A stretch of DNA of 64,000 nucleotides. It comes from Saururus chinensis (Eukaryota > Streptophyta > Magnoliopsida > Piperales > Saururaceae). Location: NCBI GenBank assembly GCA_035235625.1, contig CP141142.1, forward strand, positions 17,618,995 to 17,682,994. The letters are read 5' to 3'. Made by a program: the position numbers and the translations under genes. Every line of letters begins with the position of its first letter. Positions within the stretch are counted from its first letter, which is position 1. The notes under the pieces were generated by a model. That model made no database searches and was not told the origin of the DNA. It was given only the letters and a program-made list of their open reading frames with translations. Below, piece after piece: positions 36,681 to 48,579 of the stretch.

Positions 36681-38734
36681 ATTAGTTGGCTTTGAAGTAT
36701 ACTAAGAAATGGGATCTAAAAGAATATGTGTCATATGTAATATTATTTACTATTTTTGTAGATCAGAAATATGTCAAAACTTTAAGTATGTAATTAGTTT
36801 TAGAAATCTGATTAGATGTAGTTGTAGCCGAGTCAAGTTTAGAATTGATGGACTTGAAAAATAAGAGCATACGTGTTCTCACACAAAAATCACTTGGAAA
36901 AGTTTCATAAGTATTTTGGAAGTTTCAAACATATTTAGGGTTAAAAGGGCAAAACTATCAATGAACAATATCATCGATTGATCATTGCAACATACAATAA
37001 CCATATCGATTGATCTGTTATAAATTATAGCACGAAAGAGTTGAATCGATCACTCGCTTTAGCAAATGATCTATCGGAACCTAAAAGAACCCTTTGTAAA
37101 ATGAAGCAAAAAGTTTATAGATTGATAGTTGTATTGAGAGATCAATTGTTTGAAGTATCTGCCCTAAGGAAACAATGAATGATAGATCGTTGTTTGAAAT
37201 GATTGATCGCTAACAATTTTACTTTCCTAATTTATGCATTTTCAGAAGAGATTGTATTCCTAGTTGGAGTCATCTGTCTAAATCAATTTAAATATCTATA
37301 AAAGGTTAAGGTATCATGAACTTGAAGAGAGAAAAACCTAGAAAATGTTGTAGAAGAAAGGAGAGGTCCTTGATCATTGTTTTCCTTCAGAGTTGACAAA
37401 AAATATTTAAGTACATGTTAACGGTAGATTTATAAAGATGCACAACTGAAAGAGAAAATTCTCACACAACAAACAAAAGAGAAGACATAAGAAATATTTC
37501 AAAGGAGTTGAAGAATCTCAAAGGTGAACCAATAATCAAAGAATGACTCTTTGATGGAGCTACTAGAAAAAGTAGAAGAACAGAACACGAAAAGGAAAAA
37601 CTTTAAGGATTCTAAGGAGAAAGAATTGAATGCCAACAATAAAGAAATTTTAACAAAGAGAAGGAGTTTTGTTTGTGTCAAGTCTAGAGGTTGGTTGGTT
37701 GTTCTTGTGTCTTGTATATTTTATCTTTCTAGTTCATTAGTTTTGCCTTGTGAGGCTGTTGTGGGTTTTCACCAAAGTTGGGTCACAATAAATCTCTGTG
37801 TATTATTGTGAGGCTATCGTGGTTTTTAACCCAAGTTGGGTTTTCCACATTAAATCTGTAATGCCCGAGGTTTTTCACACATTTTCCTTAAAATTCACGA
37901 AAAATTTTTGCAATATAACGTCTGTAAATCGGTGGAAAAATAATGAAATCAAAACCTGATAAAGCAATTTATAATTCAAAACACTAAACATCCATTTTCC
38001 ATCTAAATATTTTCATCATATGGTTAAACATCGTATGGCCAAAGCAAATATCATTAGGCGCTACTCGAAAACACACGTACGAATAAATTGCTATGATCAT
38101 AGACTTTAAATACAAATCCCTCCCAAGCATCCCTGAGTACAAGTCCCATAACAATCCACCGACTAATCCAAATGAAAGTCCAGAATAAACATCTTAACGT
38201 CTTATCTCACCCAATACATCAGATCGTGGCACAAATAAACTCGCAGTGAGTCAAGCATATACCTGAGTCTAAGGGAATCAATCCACCTCAGAAGCGAGCA
38301 TCCATCTCCAGGAGCTCTCCACACAACCTGCAAAACCTCCCGTACAACGGGGCTAAAAAGTAGGATGATGAGTATTTTCATGCTCAGTAGGAAAATACCC
38401 AGTAGGGGAAACCAAAACCGTGAACTCACCAAGTTCAAAATACATGCGTTCATGTAACTCAAACATGAAGCAAAAGCATATCAATATGATCATACTCATA
38501 TGCAGCATACAGTCATACCAAATGCACTATCGTGCCAAAGTCATACCAAATGCACCATCGTGCCAAAATCATACCAAAGGCACTATCGTGCCAAAATCAT
38601 ACTATCAAATCAAACTTACACAAACACCCTTATCTAGGGTCTTACAAACTTACTCGTACCACTGTATGCATACTCATACAATATAGGCATACTTGTACGA
38701 TCTTACTTGTACAATCAAACTCGTACACAAACTC

Positions 38735-38910
38735 TTACAGTCGTGCTCATACACACACTCTTACAGTCGTGCTCATACACACACTCTTACAGTCGTACTC
38801 ATACTCATACGCTTACAGTCGTGCTCATACTCATACGCTTACAGTCGTGCTCATACTCATACGCTTATAGTCGTGCTCATACTCATACGCTTACAGTCGT
38901 GCTCATACTA
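38735..38910. repeat. 26-bp tandem array
   Basis: Units beginning TTACAGTCGTGCTCATAC start at 38735, 38761, 38787, 38813, 38839, 38865 and 38891: seven units at an exact 26-bp period. Near-identity among units points to recent expansion. Confidence 0.95.
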
Positions 38911-39129
38911 TCAACCATTGAAGCTCATTACAACTAATAAGCTCCAACGTTGAATGGAAAAGAATGCCACTGGGGCAACACCTTAACCTCCGGGGAGTGA
39001 CTAGACGCCATGGACTTTTCCAAAGGTAAGGCACACCAATGCTCATGGGGCACTGGATCAAATAGGTAAGAGTAGATCCATGATACTACTTACCTGAGCG
39101 CGCAAACATAAACACCCACACATAAAGGG

Positions 39130-39240
39130 TCATACAGTTGCCCACCATAATGGGTCTTATAGTGCCATAGAATTGCCCACCATAATGGGTCTTATAGTGC
39201 CATAGAATTGCCCACCATAATGGGTCTTATAGTGCCAATG
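39130..39240. repeat. 35-bp tandem array
   Basis: About three units containing CATAATGGGTCTTATAGTGC start at 39146, 39181 and 39216, an exact 35-bp period, followed by related TGCCACTCTTGGGCAGAA copies to 39310. Confidence 0.9.
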
Positions 39241-39315
39241 CCACTCTTGGGCAGAAAACATACAGTGCCACTTGGGCAGAAAAATATAGTGCCACTCTTG
39301 GGCAGAATCATACAA

Positions 39316-39645
39316 CGCTCTCAACAGAGCATCAAACGTCTGGGCTTACATAGCACACAGACCAAATCGAAAACATACTTTGCTCTCAACAGAGCATCAG
39401 ACGTCTGGGCTTCATACAGCAAACAGACAAAGTCGAAAATGTACATCGCTCTCAACAGAGCATCAGACATCTGGGCTTCATGCAACACACAGACAAAGTC
39501 AGAAATGTACATCGCTCTCAACAGAGCATCAAATGTCTAGGCTTATACAGCACGCAAACCAAATCAGAAACAACGTCGCTCTCAGCAGAGCATCAGACGT
39601 CCGATGCTCTATACAACACACAGACAACATCCCGCAGGATAAACA
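39316..39645. repeat. About 65-bp tandem array, five units
   Basis: Units carrying GCTCTCAACAGAGCATCAGA recur at 39317, 39382, 39448, 39514 and 39578 (spacing 64-66 bp). The 66-bp spacing (22 codons) keeps frames open on both strands, which explains the repetitive open frames here. Confidence 0.92.
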
Positions 39646-40393
39646 CCATGGCAAGACATGAGAAATGCTCGGCCGACTCATTAGCGGCTAGCTCAAACAT
39701 GGAACTTAATCCGTCGAACCCTCAGATCTCAAACTCACAACGCTATCATTAGCTGTGCTTATAATTCAAGTTTGAATTAAGTATATTATGCGGTACAATT
39801 ATGCCACACAAACTCACAGTCCACGATTGATCAAACTGAAGCTGAGCCCGATCCGAAACCCAAGTTTGTCAGGGCAGCAAACTTCACTTAACCCGTCCAC
39901 ATCATTGACAAAACTCATTGTACATCAAACCCTTACAGTCTTACATACTTCGCCATCCATCTTATGGCCAAATCATCTTACACTGACATCCTCAAATGAA
40001 GCTCCTCAGAGCCAACCTAGTTGTCGCCCTCTTACTTATATCTCACTTATTATACTTACTTTTCACTTCATAATTTGTACGTTATGCTTGTACAATTATG
40101 CACACTCTTACTATCTGACAATTGCCCAACATACAAGTCAACCCAAACCGATCTATTCTAATCCTTGCCCATCATACTCTTATCCTTTGTCATCCGTCAT
40201 ACTCTTACACATCCAAATCCAAATCCAGACCAAACCTCTGTCACCTCTTACTGTCCATCGCCCATACCTCTGCCCACATACACTTACACATATCCAAAGC
40301 ATAGTCAAATAGTCATCATACATACGTATGTCTATCACACATATGTATAACATACACATACGGTCATACATACGCAGCTTACAAACATGCTCA

Positions 40394-40650
40394 CTAGCCA
40401 TCACTAGTGCATACATACATACGTCAAACATACACGCTAGCCATCACTAGCACATGCATAATCCAAACATACTTCAAACATGCACGCTAGCCATCACTAG
40501 CACATGCTTATTCCATACATACTCCAAACATGCATGCTAGCCATCACTAGCACATGCATACATATGTCAACATACACGCTAGCCATCACTAGCACATACT
40601 CAATCAACATACAAAACATACCAATAAACACGCTAGTCATCACTAGCACA
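40394..40650. repeat. 40-55-bp tandem array
   Basis: Six copies of CTAGCCATCACTAGCACATGC, a short palindrome-like core, at 40394, 40437, 40487, 40537, 40579 and 40633. They are separated by variable CATACAT-rich linkers. Confidence 0.88.
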
Positions 40651-40859
40651 TACTTACATCCAACATACTTACAACCAATATGCATGTCATATACATTTCA
40701 ACATGCCATATAATCGTGCTTACATGCATATCATGCAATCGGATCGTTACTTAACATCCAAAGCATGGAATCATACAATCCTAGCATGTTGCTACTCATT
40801 CAAAGCATGCTATCATGAAATTACGAGTTCAAAGCTCCCCTACCTCGTAATCATGACGT

Positions 40860-42645
40860 TCGATGGCAAGTACAAGACGGTGGCGGCGGCGACGGAGTTG
40901 GCGGTCAAAACCACTGCCTGGCTGAGAGAGCTGTTGTCCCGAGGATTTTAGGAAGCGCCGGAACTAGTCATAGCCAAACGGGGTGTCAGAAATCAATGTG
41001 GCAAACCCCGCGATCCACGGCGGCACACTAGGGCGGCCGGGAGAAATATCGTGCCAACATATGTGGCGGTGCGACCAAATATCTATGGTGTACTCACTGA
41101 AGATTGGCCAGTGGCTAAGACGTACTCAGCCAGCCACAAAGACGTCGAAATCGGCCATGGATAGCACCCTATGGCGACGATTTCGGTCAACAAAGGCCCA
41201 CATAAGGGCGGAGAGTGTGGGGCAACGCTCAAGAACAAAGGAGAGGTGGAGGACGGCTTTGTGTCAACTCCATTCAGTGGCCAAGCCAACCGATGGTTAG
41301 GCGGCGTGAATGCGGCGCCTAAACCCAGAAGTACACGCGTGGCTACATGCACACGCGACCCAAAGGAGCGGGGGAGAGGGCTGAAAGGGGGCGACCCAAG
41401 GCCCACAAAAGCCAACAGGGCTAAGGCCCTAGCGGTGGCCAATCTAAGTGGCGACATCGCCGATCGCCACCAACAACCAATACCCATGGTGCGGGCGACT
41501 GTGCATCTCACACGACAGAGAGCAAGGGGAGGGTTCAGGGTCGAGCAAAGGCCACGAGGCCGTCAATAGCCAAGGCTTGTGCAGATGAACTCGCCCACCT
41601 TCTATCAAGGTAAGTCATACAAACTCTTGCCAAAGGCCATCCGGTACCGACGGCGTAAAATGGGCAAGAAGGGTCAACCTGCACACATGCCGATGAGCGG
41701 AATAGCTAGGGTTGTGAGCCAAAGGGAGGAGCACGTGTCATAGGCGATCAAACCGTGTGAGGTGGGACCGTCTCTAGTTGTTACTAGACTGAGGCGGAAT
41801 CCTCGGTGGCCATTCGGCCACTACCGGCCAATGCTGATGGCGTCAAAAGCCAAACACAGAGCAGCTGACCGGGGAAAACCCATAAGGGCGGAGCGACCAT
41901 GGGGACGGAGGCTGAATCGGTCCAGGTGGGTGGGGCCGTCCCTGGGCCATCGCCAGGCCGGGGCAGAGCCCACGGTGGTCAAGTCACCCTCACCCGCCAA
42001 CGATGGTAGTGCCAGCCCACTGGAAAATTGTACGACAAAGCGTACTGGCCGGAGTAGGGGACGACAGAGGAGATGGAACTGGGCTGGGTAGGGTGGTCCA
42101 CTGCCTTTGCCGGAGCAAGGCGAGGCTAGATGGGGGTCGTGTCGACCACGAATCGCCGCCGGCGGCCACTGTTTACCCAAAATAGTGAACCGGCGGAACA
42201 GGGCAGAGAGGGGAAATGGGATGGGGCGGTGGTGCAGAGGCCCACTGGGCCGGGAGGAGTGGCTCCTCGCCGTCGCAGGACCAAGGTGGGCCAGACGGAG
42301 CCCAGCCGGGCAGTCCAATGGCGGCGAAAGCCCACTAGCGAGGTTGATAGAAGGGGGCGAAAAACAGAGGCAGAGAGGGAAAACGGAGTGGGACGGTGGA
42401 GGAGGCCAAGTGGGGCCGGGAGAGGTGTCCTCCCACTGTTGCCGGCCCAGGCGGAACCATGGGCGGCCGGCTGGCCCTCGCCGGCCCACGGTGGTGGCCC
42501 CCTGGCGTCGCACCACTGGGGCGGAGCTGGTGGCGACGGCCCTGTGGCCCACCGGCGGCCAGCGGCGGCCGGGCACAAGGAACAGACGGAAAGGGGGGGC
42601 GGCGCACTGTTCACACATCCAGGAGGTTCTGGATCGGGATCGCAA
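40860..42645. other. GC-rich block of the 5-kb LTR with overlapping long open frames
   Basis: GC content jumps sharply. Open frames of 274 codons (minus, 41821-42645), 234 and 214 codons (plus) overlap one another. All are rich in Pro, Arg, Gly and Ser with no domain. A duplicated segment of roughly 165 bp (around 42205 and 42371; GGCAGAGAGGG, GGGCCGGGAG) repeats inside. The homologous block in the 4.4-kb LTR lacks corresponding long frames, so I do not call a gene. Confidence 0.6.
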
Positions 42646-43138
42646 TCCCGATCCCTTTTTTTATTTTCTTTTATTTTATTTTTTCCAAACGTATACTCAA
42701 CGCGCGTTAACTCATTGGTTACGCGTCGAACCTCCAAAATTCGCGCCGTAAGCGCACAGCGAGGCCCGCGGCCCGCGACTAAGTCCCACACCCGACTCTA
42801 CAGGTATAAATACGGGGTAAATACACAAATATAAATATGCCAAAGCGTCACATTTTCACACCGAAAATGACAAGAAAAATAGCAAGAAAATCCCAAAAAT
42901 TCGTAGAAAAATCAGGGACCTTACAAAATCTCTATGTGCTATTAAGTGGATTGCATGCTTGGATTGATTGATTACTTTGTAGATTAATAAATCATGCATA
43001 TATAGTTCGTTTCTATTACTTAGTTAAATTCTTTTGTATAGAGGCCAGAACTCTTGATTCTTATTTCTACGAAGTACAAGTTGGAAGATCAATTGAGTTG
43101 TCCACTACCACAATCTAGTTGGATATTAAACTCACAAG

Positions 43139-43150
43139 TGGTAGCTGAGG
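43139..43150 (+). promoter_or_regulatory. Decayed primer-binding site of element A
   Basis: TGGTAGCTGAGG, two bases after the LTR end, matches 9 of 12 positions of the tRNA-Met type site TGGTATCAGAGC. Element B has TGGTGTTTGAGG at the same place (57217-57228). Confidence 0.5.
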
Positions 43151-43339
43151 ACTTTTGTTTAAAAAATTGTATTTGTTTCATGTTATCAATCTGATTTTCC
43201 ATGCTAATGTGTGTCTATTTTGCTTAATATTACTTACTTTTCCAAAAGGTGTTTTTGTGATTTCAGTGTGTTTGTTTGAACTTGTCTACTTATGCTTAAT
43301 TGATTCATCACTTCTTATTCTCCTAGTGAGTAACAAGTA

Positions 43340-43900
43340 TAATAAGTTAGAGAAGGTTGTCAAATTGAATAAGGAGCCAATTGAATTAATTTCTATTGAA
43401 AAATTTCAATTGAATGAAGATAAAGAAGAACTATAGATAGAGGTTCAAACTTTTAGAAGTGAACTTGAGAAAGAAATGAGGAAATTTAGATCTTTAGAAA
43501 ATAAACTTGTATCTACTAATGAAGAAATTAATGCCTTCAAATTTGAGAAAAGCCATCTTTTAAAGAAGATAAAATTCTTAGATAATGATGTTCATGAAAG
43601 TGTAGGGTGAAATAAGGCTTATTTGAAGAAGTTTGAAGATCTAGGGAGTGAATTAAACATTTCTCGAGAAATAGTGAAATCGTTTACTTTAGGGCAAGAG
43701 GAGTTGGACAAAATTCTTTGCATAAGACAAGATAGTAGTGAAAAAGAGGAGTAGGGTTTAGAGAGTTAAATTCTACTAGTTCCAATGGTGTCATTAAGTT
43801 TATTAAAGCTAAAGAACTCATGCACAATAGGAAAGTGGCTCCACAAGTTGACAATCATCTTATGAATTAAAGCCCAAAGTGTAATTATAGGAAGATAGAT
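43340..43900 (+). pseudogene. SIRE-like gag C-terminal remnant (element A)
   Basis: A Lys/Glu/Leu-rich coiled-coil stretch (SELEKEMRKFRSLENKLV, then LLKKIKFLDND) is followed by SFTLGQEELDKIL. This corresponds to the S-x-T-x-G-x3-LD-x-IL motif near the gag end of SIRE-type copia elements. Stops occur at 43435, 43608 and 43753. The 5' half of gag and everything downstream of the linker are missing. The same remnant, with different lesions, is in element B. Confidence 0.6.
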
Positions 43901-45620
43901 CACAAGGGTGATAATCATAAGTCCTTAATTATACAAATTCAAGCTACGAAACACAACATAAATCACCTTAGTCAATGTATCATGAATAAATCTAAAACTA
44001 AGGAAATGTATAGTGATTCATAGTTGAATAATTTGCCTAAGAAGAGGAAAGACTCAATTCACACCATAAGAAACCTCAAGCCAAAGTTACATGAATTAAA
44101 AAGCACACACGAAATTCCACACCCAAGGAGGTTCCTTAAGACAATAGGAAAAAAAACTTTCCAAATTTAGATTAGAAAAAAAGTCTTGAAGAACCTTAGC
44201 TCCCAAGTTGATAGAGTAAGCAGAAGCACCTTTGATAGCTTTAGGATAGGTTGCTAGGCATAACAAAGGAGCTTGTGATCTCTAAGTAAAAGAGATTATT
44301 TTTTTTTCATGATTTAATTTTTTTGATCTTTTGGACAAAACATATTTTATTTTCATCACATTTTGTTTTCATTTTCATGCCTTTTAATTCATAGGTTTTG
44401 AATTGAAAAAAAGTAGACTATCGTCAAAAACACAAAAAAATTAGTATAGCTTTTGCTTTTGTTGCTAGTTGCTAGTTGCTTTGTTTTGTTTTGTTTTATT
44501 TTTATTGGTTCAACTCTTCAGACTTAATAAAATTAATTTTCTTTTAAACTTAAAAGCAATATGACTTGTGGTCAAATATACCTTAATGAAGATAAGGATG
44601 CACCAAGGAGAGTGAAGATCAATTTATTTTTCTTTTGTTTAATGTTGCAAATCTTTGTTATAAAATATGTACACATCTGTTTAAATTCAAGTCAATTTTA
44701 TGAATGAAGATCAATAGAGCATTCTTAGACACAAGTTAACTAACGCATTTGGATTCTAGTGAAGTGTTAGTGATCAAATTAAAGGAACTAAAGTTAGACT
44801 TCTATTTAGAATTTCATGCGAGAAAGAAAATTTCATGTAATGTGATTCAATGTTAGTAAATCTGATGTATTTCAATATCTTTTTATTAATGGAATTGTCC
44901 ACATAAATATGATGGGGAATGGCTATCTACTTATGTTAGCCTTGGATAATGTGAAGCTCTCGTCTATTTGACATCAAGTAAAATGAATGAAAAAGAAAGA
45001 AAAAAATAAATGATGTAAGTTGAGAGAATTTAGAAAAGATCAAGCCCTAGAAAAATTATTTAGGGAAAAATATCATAACTTAGAGAAAGGCATGTGCATA
45101 ATCTTTTTGAGCTTATATTTATTTATTCTTTTAGGAGAAAATATACATAGATTCTAACTAAAGTGAGTCAATAAATGAGAATTTTTGCTTAACAAGGGTC
45201 TAAAAAAATTAGTCTCAATTTGAATAAGAATGATTTTGCGAGTTTCAATATTAAAAGAAAGAAAAGTTAAGAACATTAGTGGTTTCTTCAAAAATTAATA
45301 AAAGAGAGTTAAAGTGTCAAAAAGATAAAATAAAAATTAAATATCACATACTAATGGAGTGGACTAATTTAAGGCAAGGTATAAATGAACATAATTTGTG
45401 GATGCACTTATAATAAAACAAATTTAATTTACCATTTGTCAAAAGGTGCTCAACTTTGTTTTTTATTTGTATTTGATTTTTATTTTGAGTTTTTCTGTCA
45501 AAAAAATCTTATTTTGATAGATACTACCTTGAAATAATTTAAAGAATTTTTTGGATTTTTATGAATTTTCTTAATTTTAAAAAAATAAAAAATCATATTT
45601 CTTTCAAAATCAATCAATCA
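43900..45620. other. Non-coding core shared with element B
   Basis: AT-rich, no gene. Blocks such as GTGGTCAAATATACC, GATGATGGGGAA, TCAAGCCCTAGAAAAA and GGTTTTGAATTGAA recur in the same order in element B (58300-59530). This defines a common internal region of the two pol-less elements. Confidence 0.65.
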
Positions 45621-46259
45621 ATCCAAGAAGCGATCAATTGTTGGTCGTATTTCCACGGCGAAGCACTATTTTAAAAAATGGCCCCAGCCCTTAAACCTCC
45701 TCAATTTCACTCCAAATTCTTCAAATAAGTGTGAAATAGGGAAATAAGGTGGCTAAGTTCTGTTTTGCATGAGATGGCACTAATTTCATTGTCAATTTGA
45801 AGATATTGTCCATGGCTACAGTGAGTACCAAACCTCCATATTATATTTTTAATACATTTCAAGTGGTTTTTAGTAATTATTAAACCAATAGGAATGTTTA
45901 GAATAGCCTGATCTATGTTTCTACAAAGTTTTAAGAGATTTGAACCGCCAATTTTGAGATCTCACTAATTTATTAATTCGATTTCAACTTTTCTCCAAAT
46001 TGGGAATATTTCAAAATTTAGCATTTATGATAAAATTAGTCATAGCTTCAGTTATCAATATTATTCTAATCATTGAAATCTATCATGTGTCTGAATTTGA
46101 GGTCAATCAGACACAAAAAGTTTTAGGGTTTTATTTAATTTCAAAAATATGATATTTAAGTTGCATTTCAGTGTTTTTGAAATTCTAGGACTTTAATTTA
46201 GTCTTATGATTTGTTCCTAGTGATGTTTATCCCTAGGTTTTATTTCTTTGCAATCAATG

Positions 46260-47440
46260 TAGATGAGACAACAAAGCAACAAAAGGTAGCTAGTTTGTTG
46301 AGATCAGGGGCCCCAAAATGTTTAATAGTGCAGGGGAGAGGATTAGACCTATTCGATATGAGCATAGTGTGGTCCATGTGCTAGTAGAGACTTACATGGA
46401 GTGGATTGAGGCTAGAACTTATTGGATGGGGTACACTGATCTATTTCTACAATTGATCAGCAAGTGTAGCCCCGCCTTGCTAGACAGTAGTAGTCGTCAC
46501 TTTGCTTAGATGATGAGGATACTTTAGTAGGAGTTTTTGGAGGCACTCAGGTTTGTGTTATGCTATAGATCATTGTTGAGGTGATTCAGTGTGAGAGGAG
46601 ACCTCTCAGATATCTACATTTTTATAGATCTATCTTTTCGTTAAATAGTGAGTTGACTGGCAGACTTACTGGCCTACTAAGATGTAGAGATTCAGATGTA
46701 TCCCTACTTCCTCATTCGATGACAATTGACTATCATCTTCTTCATGTAATAGCACAGTATGACATATGGAGCATGAGGAAGGAGAGAGTGGATAAGATGA
46801 TGGCCAAGATTTTATATATTTTGTAAGAGCCAGAGCTAGAGTTAGACTTACCTTCTATAATTTTTGGTACAATTATGACCTTTCTACATGGTCATATGCA
46901 TGGGAAGCTGCCATATTTTTACATTTTTTGTAGAATATTAACCTTAGTTCATCTCAGGATCCCACAAGGAAAGTCGATTATGGGTGGGATAAGACCTATT
47001 GATGCTGCAGTTGTTAGAAGCATGATGTCTCACATAGGGGTATGAGGGAACAAATAAGGAAGAGTTGTATTTACCAGTAGATGATCCAACATAGCAAATT
47101 CATTTAGATATTCCAGATATACTATTGATGTAAGCAAAGTTCGTTGCTTTAAGAGATGAGATGTTTCAGAATATTGCCGATATTAGGAGGATGCTCAAAG
47201 ATAGATTACCATGTGCAAATAGTGAGGGAGAGCATTTTTATTCTATTGCTGATGTTGACGGTAGAGATATTTCATATTCTATGTTTATTTGTCACTTTTA
47301 CATGTATTCATATGATGGAACTTGTTTCAATTTATTTTGTGTTTCATTAGAAACTAATGATGTAATTGGATATGTCATGGATAGTTTTTATTTGATGGTT
47401 TCATTATTTTCATGTATTATGGTGATATTTATGACTTGAT
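46260..47440 (+). pseudogene. Unidentified coding remnant inside element A
   Basis: Plus-strand frames 46318-46509, 46581-46826, about 46830-47040 and 47161-47439 read like one decayed protein. Recognisable phrases are RPIRYEHSVVHVLVETYMEW, IDYHLLHVIAQYDIWSMRK and MSHIGV. The pattern is vaguely like the env-like or extra ORFs of some plant retrotransposons (a hydrophobic stretch, then a region ending in an LxH/GxL motif), but I cannot assign a family. It has no counterpart in element B and may be a passenger. Confidence 0.35.
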
Positions 47441-47495
47441 TGTGCTTAATAGAGTATTTTGTTGATTGTTGATTCACTTTTTGTCTATTTGATTC

Positions 47496-47508
47496 AAAAA
47501 GGGGGAGA
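47496..47508 (+). promoter_or_regulatory. Polypurine tract of element A
   Basis: AAAAAGGGGGAGA. Element B has a matching AAAAAGGCGGAGA (about 60080) and a second tract directly before its 3' LTR. In A the sequence between this tract and the LTR interior is deleted. Confidence 0.65.
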
Positions 47509-47597
47509 AATGATTAATAAATCTAAGTTCTTATTTTCCTACATTTTTAGATAGTAGTACTATGCAAATAATTTTGATTACAAGTGTATATTCTAGA

Positions 47598-47989
47598 GGA
47601 AAAGCTTTAAGGATTCTAAGGAGGAAGAATTGAATGCCAATAACATTGATTGAGCAAAGAAGAGTTTTAGTTTGTGTCAAGTCTAGAGGTTGGTTGGTTA
47701 TTCTTGTGTCTTATAAGTTCTATCTTCCTAGTTCATTAGTTTAGTCTTGTGAGGCTATCGTGGGTTTTCACCAAAGTTGGGTTTTCAACAATAAATTTTT
47801 GTGTATTATTGTGTGGATTGTATGCTTAGATTGATTGATTACTTAATAGATTAAAAGTTCATTCGATACATTGCTTAGTTAAATTCCTGTACATAGAGGC
47901 TTGAATTCTTAATTCTTATTTCTACAAAGTACAAATTTGAAGAGCAATCTAATAATTCACTATGGCCATCTAGTTGGATATTACACTTA
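47598..47989 (+). repeat. Truncated 3' LTR of element A
   Basis: Matches the right part of the 5' LTR (37594-37856 joined to 42931-43136), from GGAAAAGCTTTAAGGATTC to GGATATTACACTTA. The left two thirds of the LTR are missing. Confidence 0.75.
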
Positions 47990-48535
47990 GGACTGAAAAC
48001 ATAGAGTACATAACAATTCCTTGAAGGATCAATTGGACCCATAGAGCAATCGATTGCCAATTGCCAGCTAGTGTCGCTGAGACCACTACCTTGAGTGATC
48101 GATTGGGGTTCCGAAAGCAATCGATTGGGTGTTGTCCATTAACCTTATAGATAAATTAGATGTTTTGATAGATCAATCGCTTGCCTTACTATCTAAGTAC
48201 AAAAATCTCATTGATCGATCGGTGCATCAAATGATCGATCCATCACGATATCATTCTAATAGTAACTTGAACGACCAATCAATACTTACGATAGACTGCA
48301 CAATCTTGGGATAAGCTAGAATTTTGCTTTGGAACTGATATTTTGTAATGGATTGCCTTCTTTTTTGTTAGTAGGAGACATAATTCCATGTTGTTTTATT
48401 TATTTAAGCTTTTTCTATTCTATATTCTCTAATTTTGATTGGTTTTTGTTATTATTTAATCTTAGATTGGACTTCTTTATTTATAGTTTATATCACTAGT
48501 ACTTATATAAAAGATTAGTTTTCTTTGAAATTTTG
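47990..48535. other. Non-coding spacer with CAATCGATTG-type motifs
   Basis: No gene. Several near-palindromic GATCGATTG / CAATCGATTG words resemble those in the SIRE-like LTRs, so this may be a further decayed LTR piece. Confidence 0.35.
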
Positions 48536-48579
48536 CTGACAATGAAGAGAGCTTCTTTCCTCTCCTTTAGCCCCCTATT

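Larger units (their letters stand above)
37857..42925 (-). mobile_element. Solo LTR of 5,069 bp nested in element A's 5' LTR
   Basis: Read on the minus strand it starts TGTAAGGTCCCTGATTTTTC and ends CCTCGGGCATTACA. Perfect 5-bp duplications AAATC flank it (37852-37856 and 42926-42930), and removing it restores continuity with the homologous LTR at 47750-47830. The interior holds four tandem arrays and a GC-rich block. It is homologous to the 4.4-kb LTR at 7370-11751, and its start matches 60917-61090. Confidence 0.9.
36715..43136 (+). repeat. 5' LTR of element A, interrupted
   Basis: Opens TCTAAAAGAATATGTGTCAT, a decayed version of the family start TGTAAGAACATATGAGTCAT seen at 55762, and ends ATTAAACTCACA. 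The 5,069-bp insertion plus AAATC accounts for all but about 1,350 bp. The right part matches 47598-47989 closely. Confidence 0.75.
36715..47989 (+). mobile_element. SIRE-like copia derivative A, lacking pol
   Basis: 5' LTR 36715-43136 (split by a 5-kb solo LTR), primer-binding-like site, gag C-terminal remnant, long non-coding core, an unusual extra coding remnant, a polypurine tract and a 5'-truncated 3' LTR (47598-47989). It is homologous to element B (55762-60916) in LTR, gag tail and core. Neither copy has protease, integrase, RT or RNase H. A target duplication could not be confirmed. Confidence 0.7.

Noticed and set aside
39208..39752. Repetitive open frames with a 22-residue peptide repeat
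   Set aside because: They follow from a 64-66-bp tandem array whose period is close to a multiple of three; both strands are open.
39788..40312. 174-codon plus-strand open frame
   Set aside because: Low-complexity Thr/Ser/Leu-rich translation of an AT/C-rich LTR stretch, with no motif and no matching frame in the 4.4-kb LTR.
38735..40650. Regularly spaced repeats resembling a CRISPR array
   Set aside because: Units are contiguous tandem repeats without unique spacers, no cas genes are present, and the context is a plant LTR.
41821..42645. 274-codon minus-strand open frame as a gene
   Set aside because: It lies in a GC-rich low-complexity block where long frames overlap on both strands. It has no domain, and the sister LTR does not keep it.
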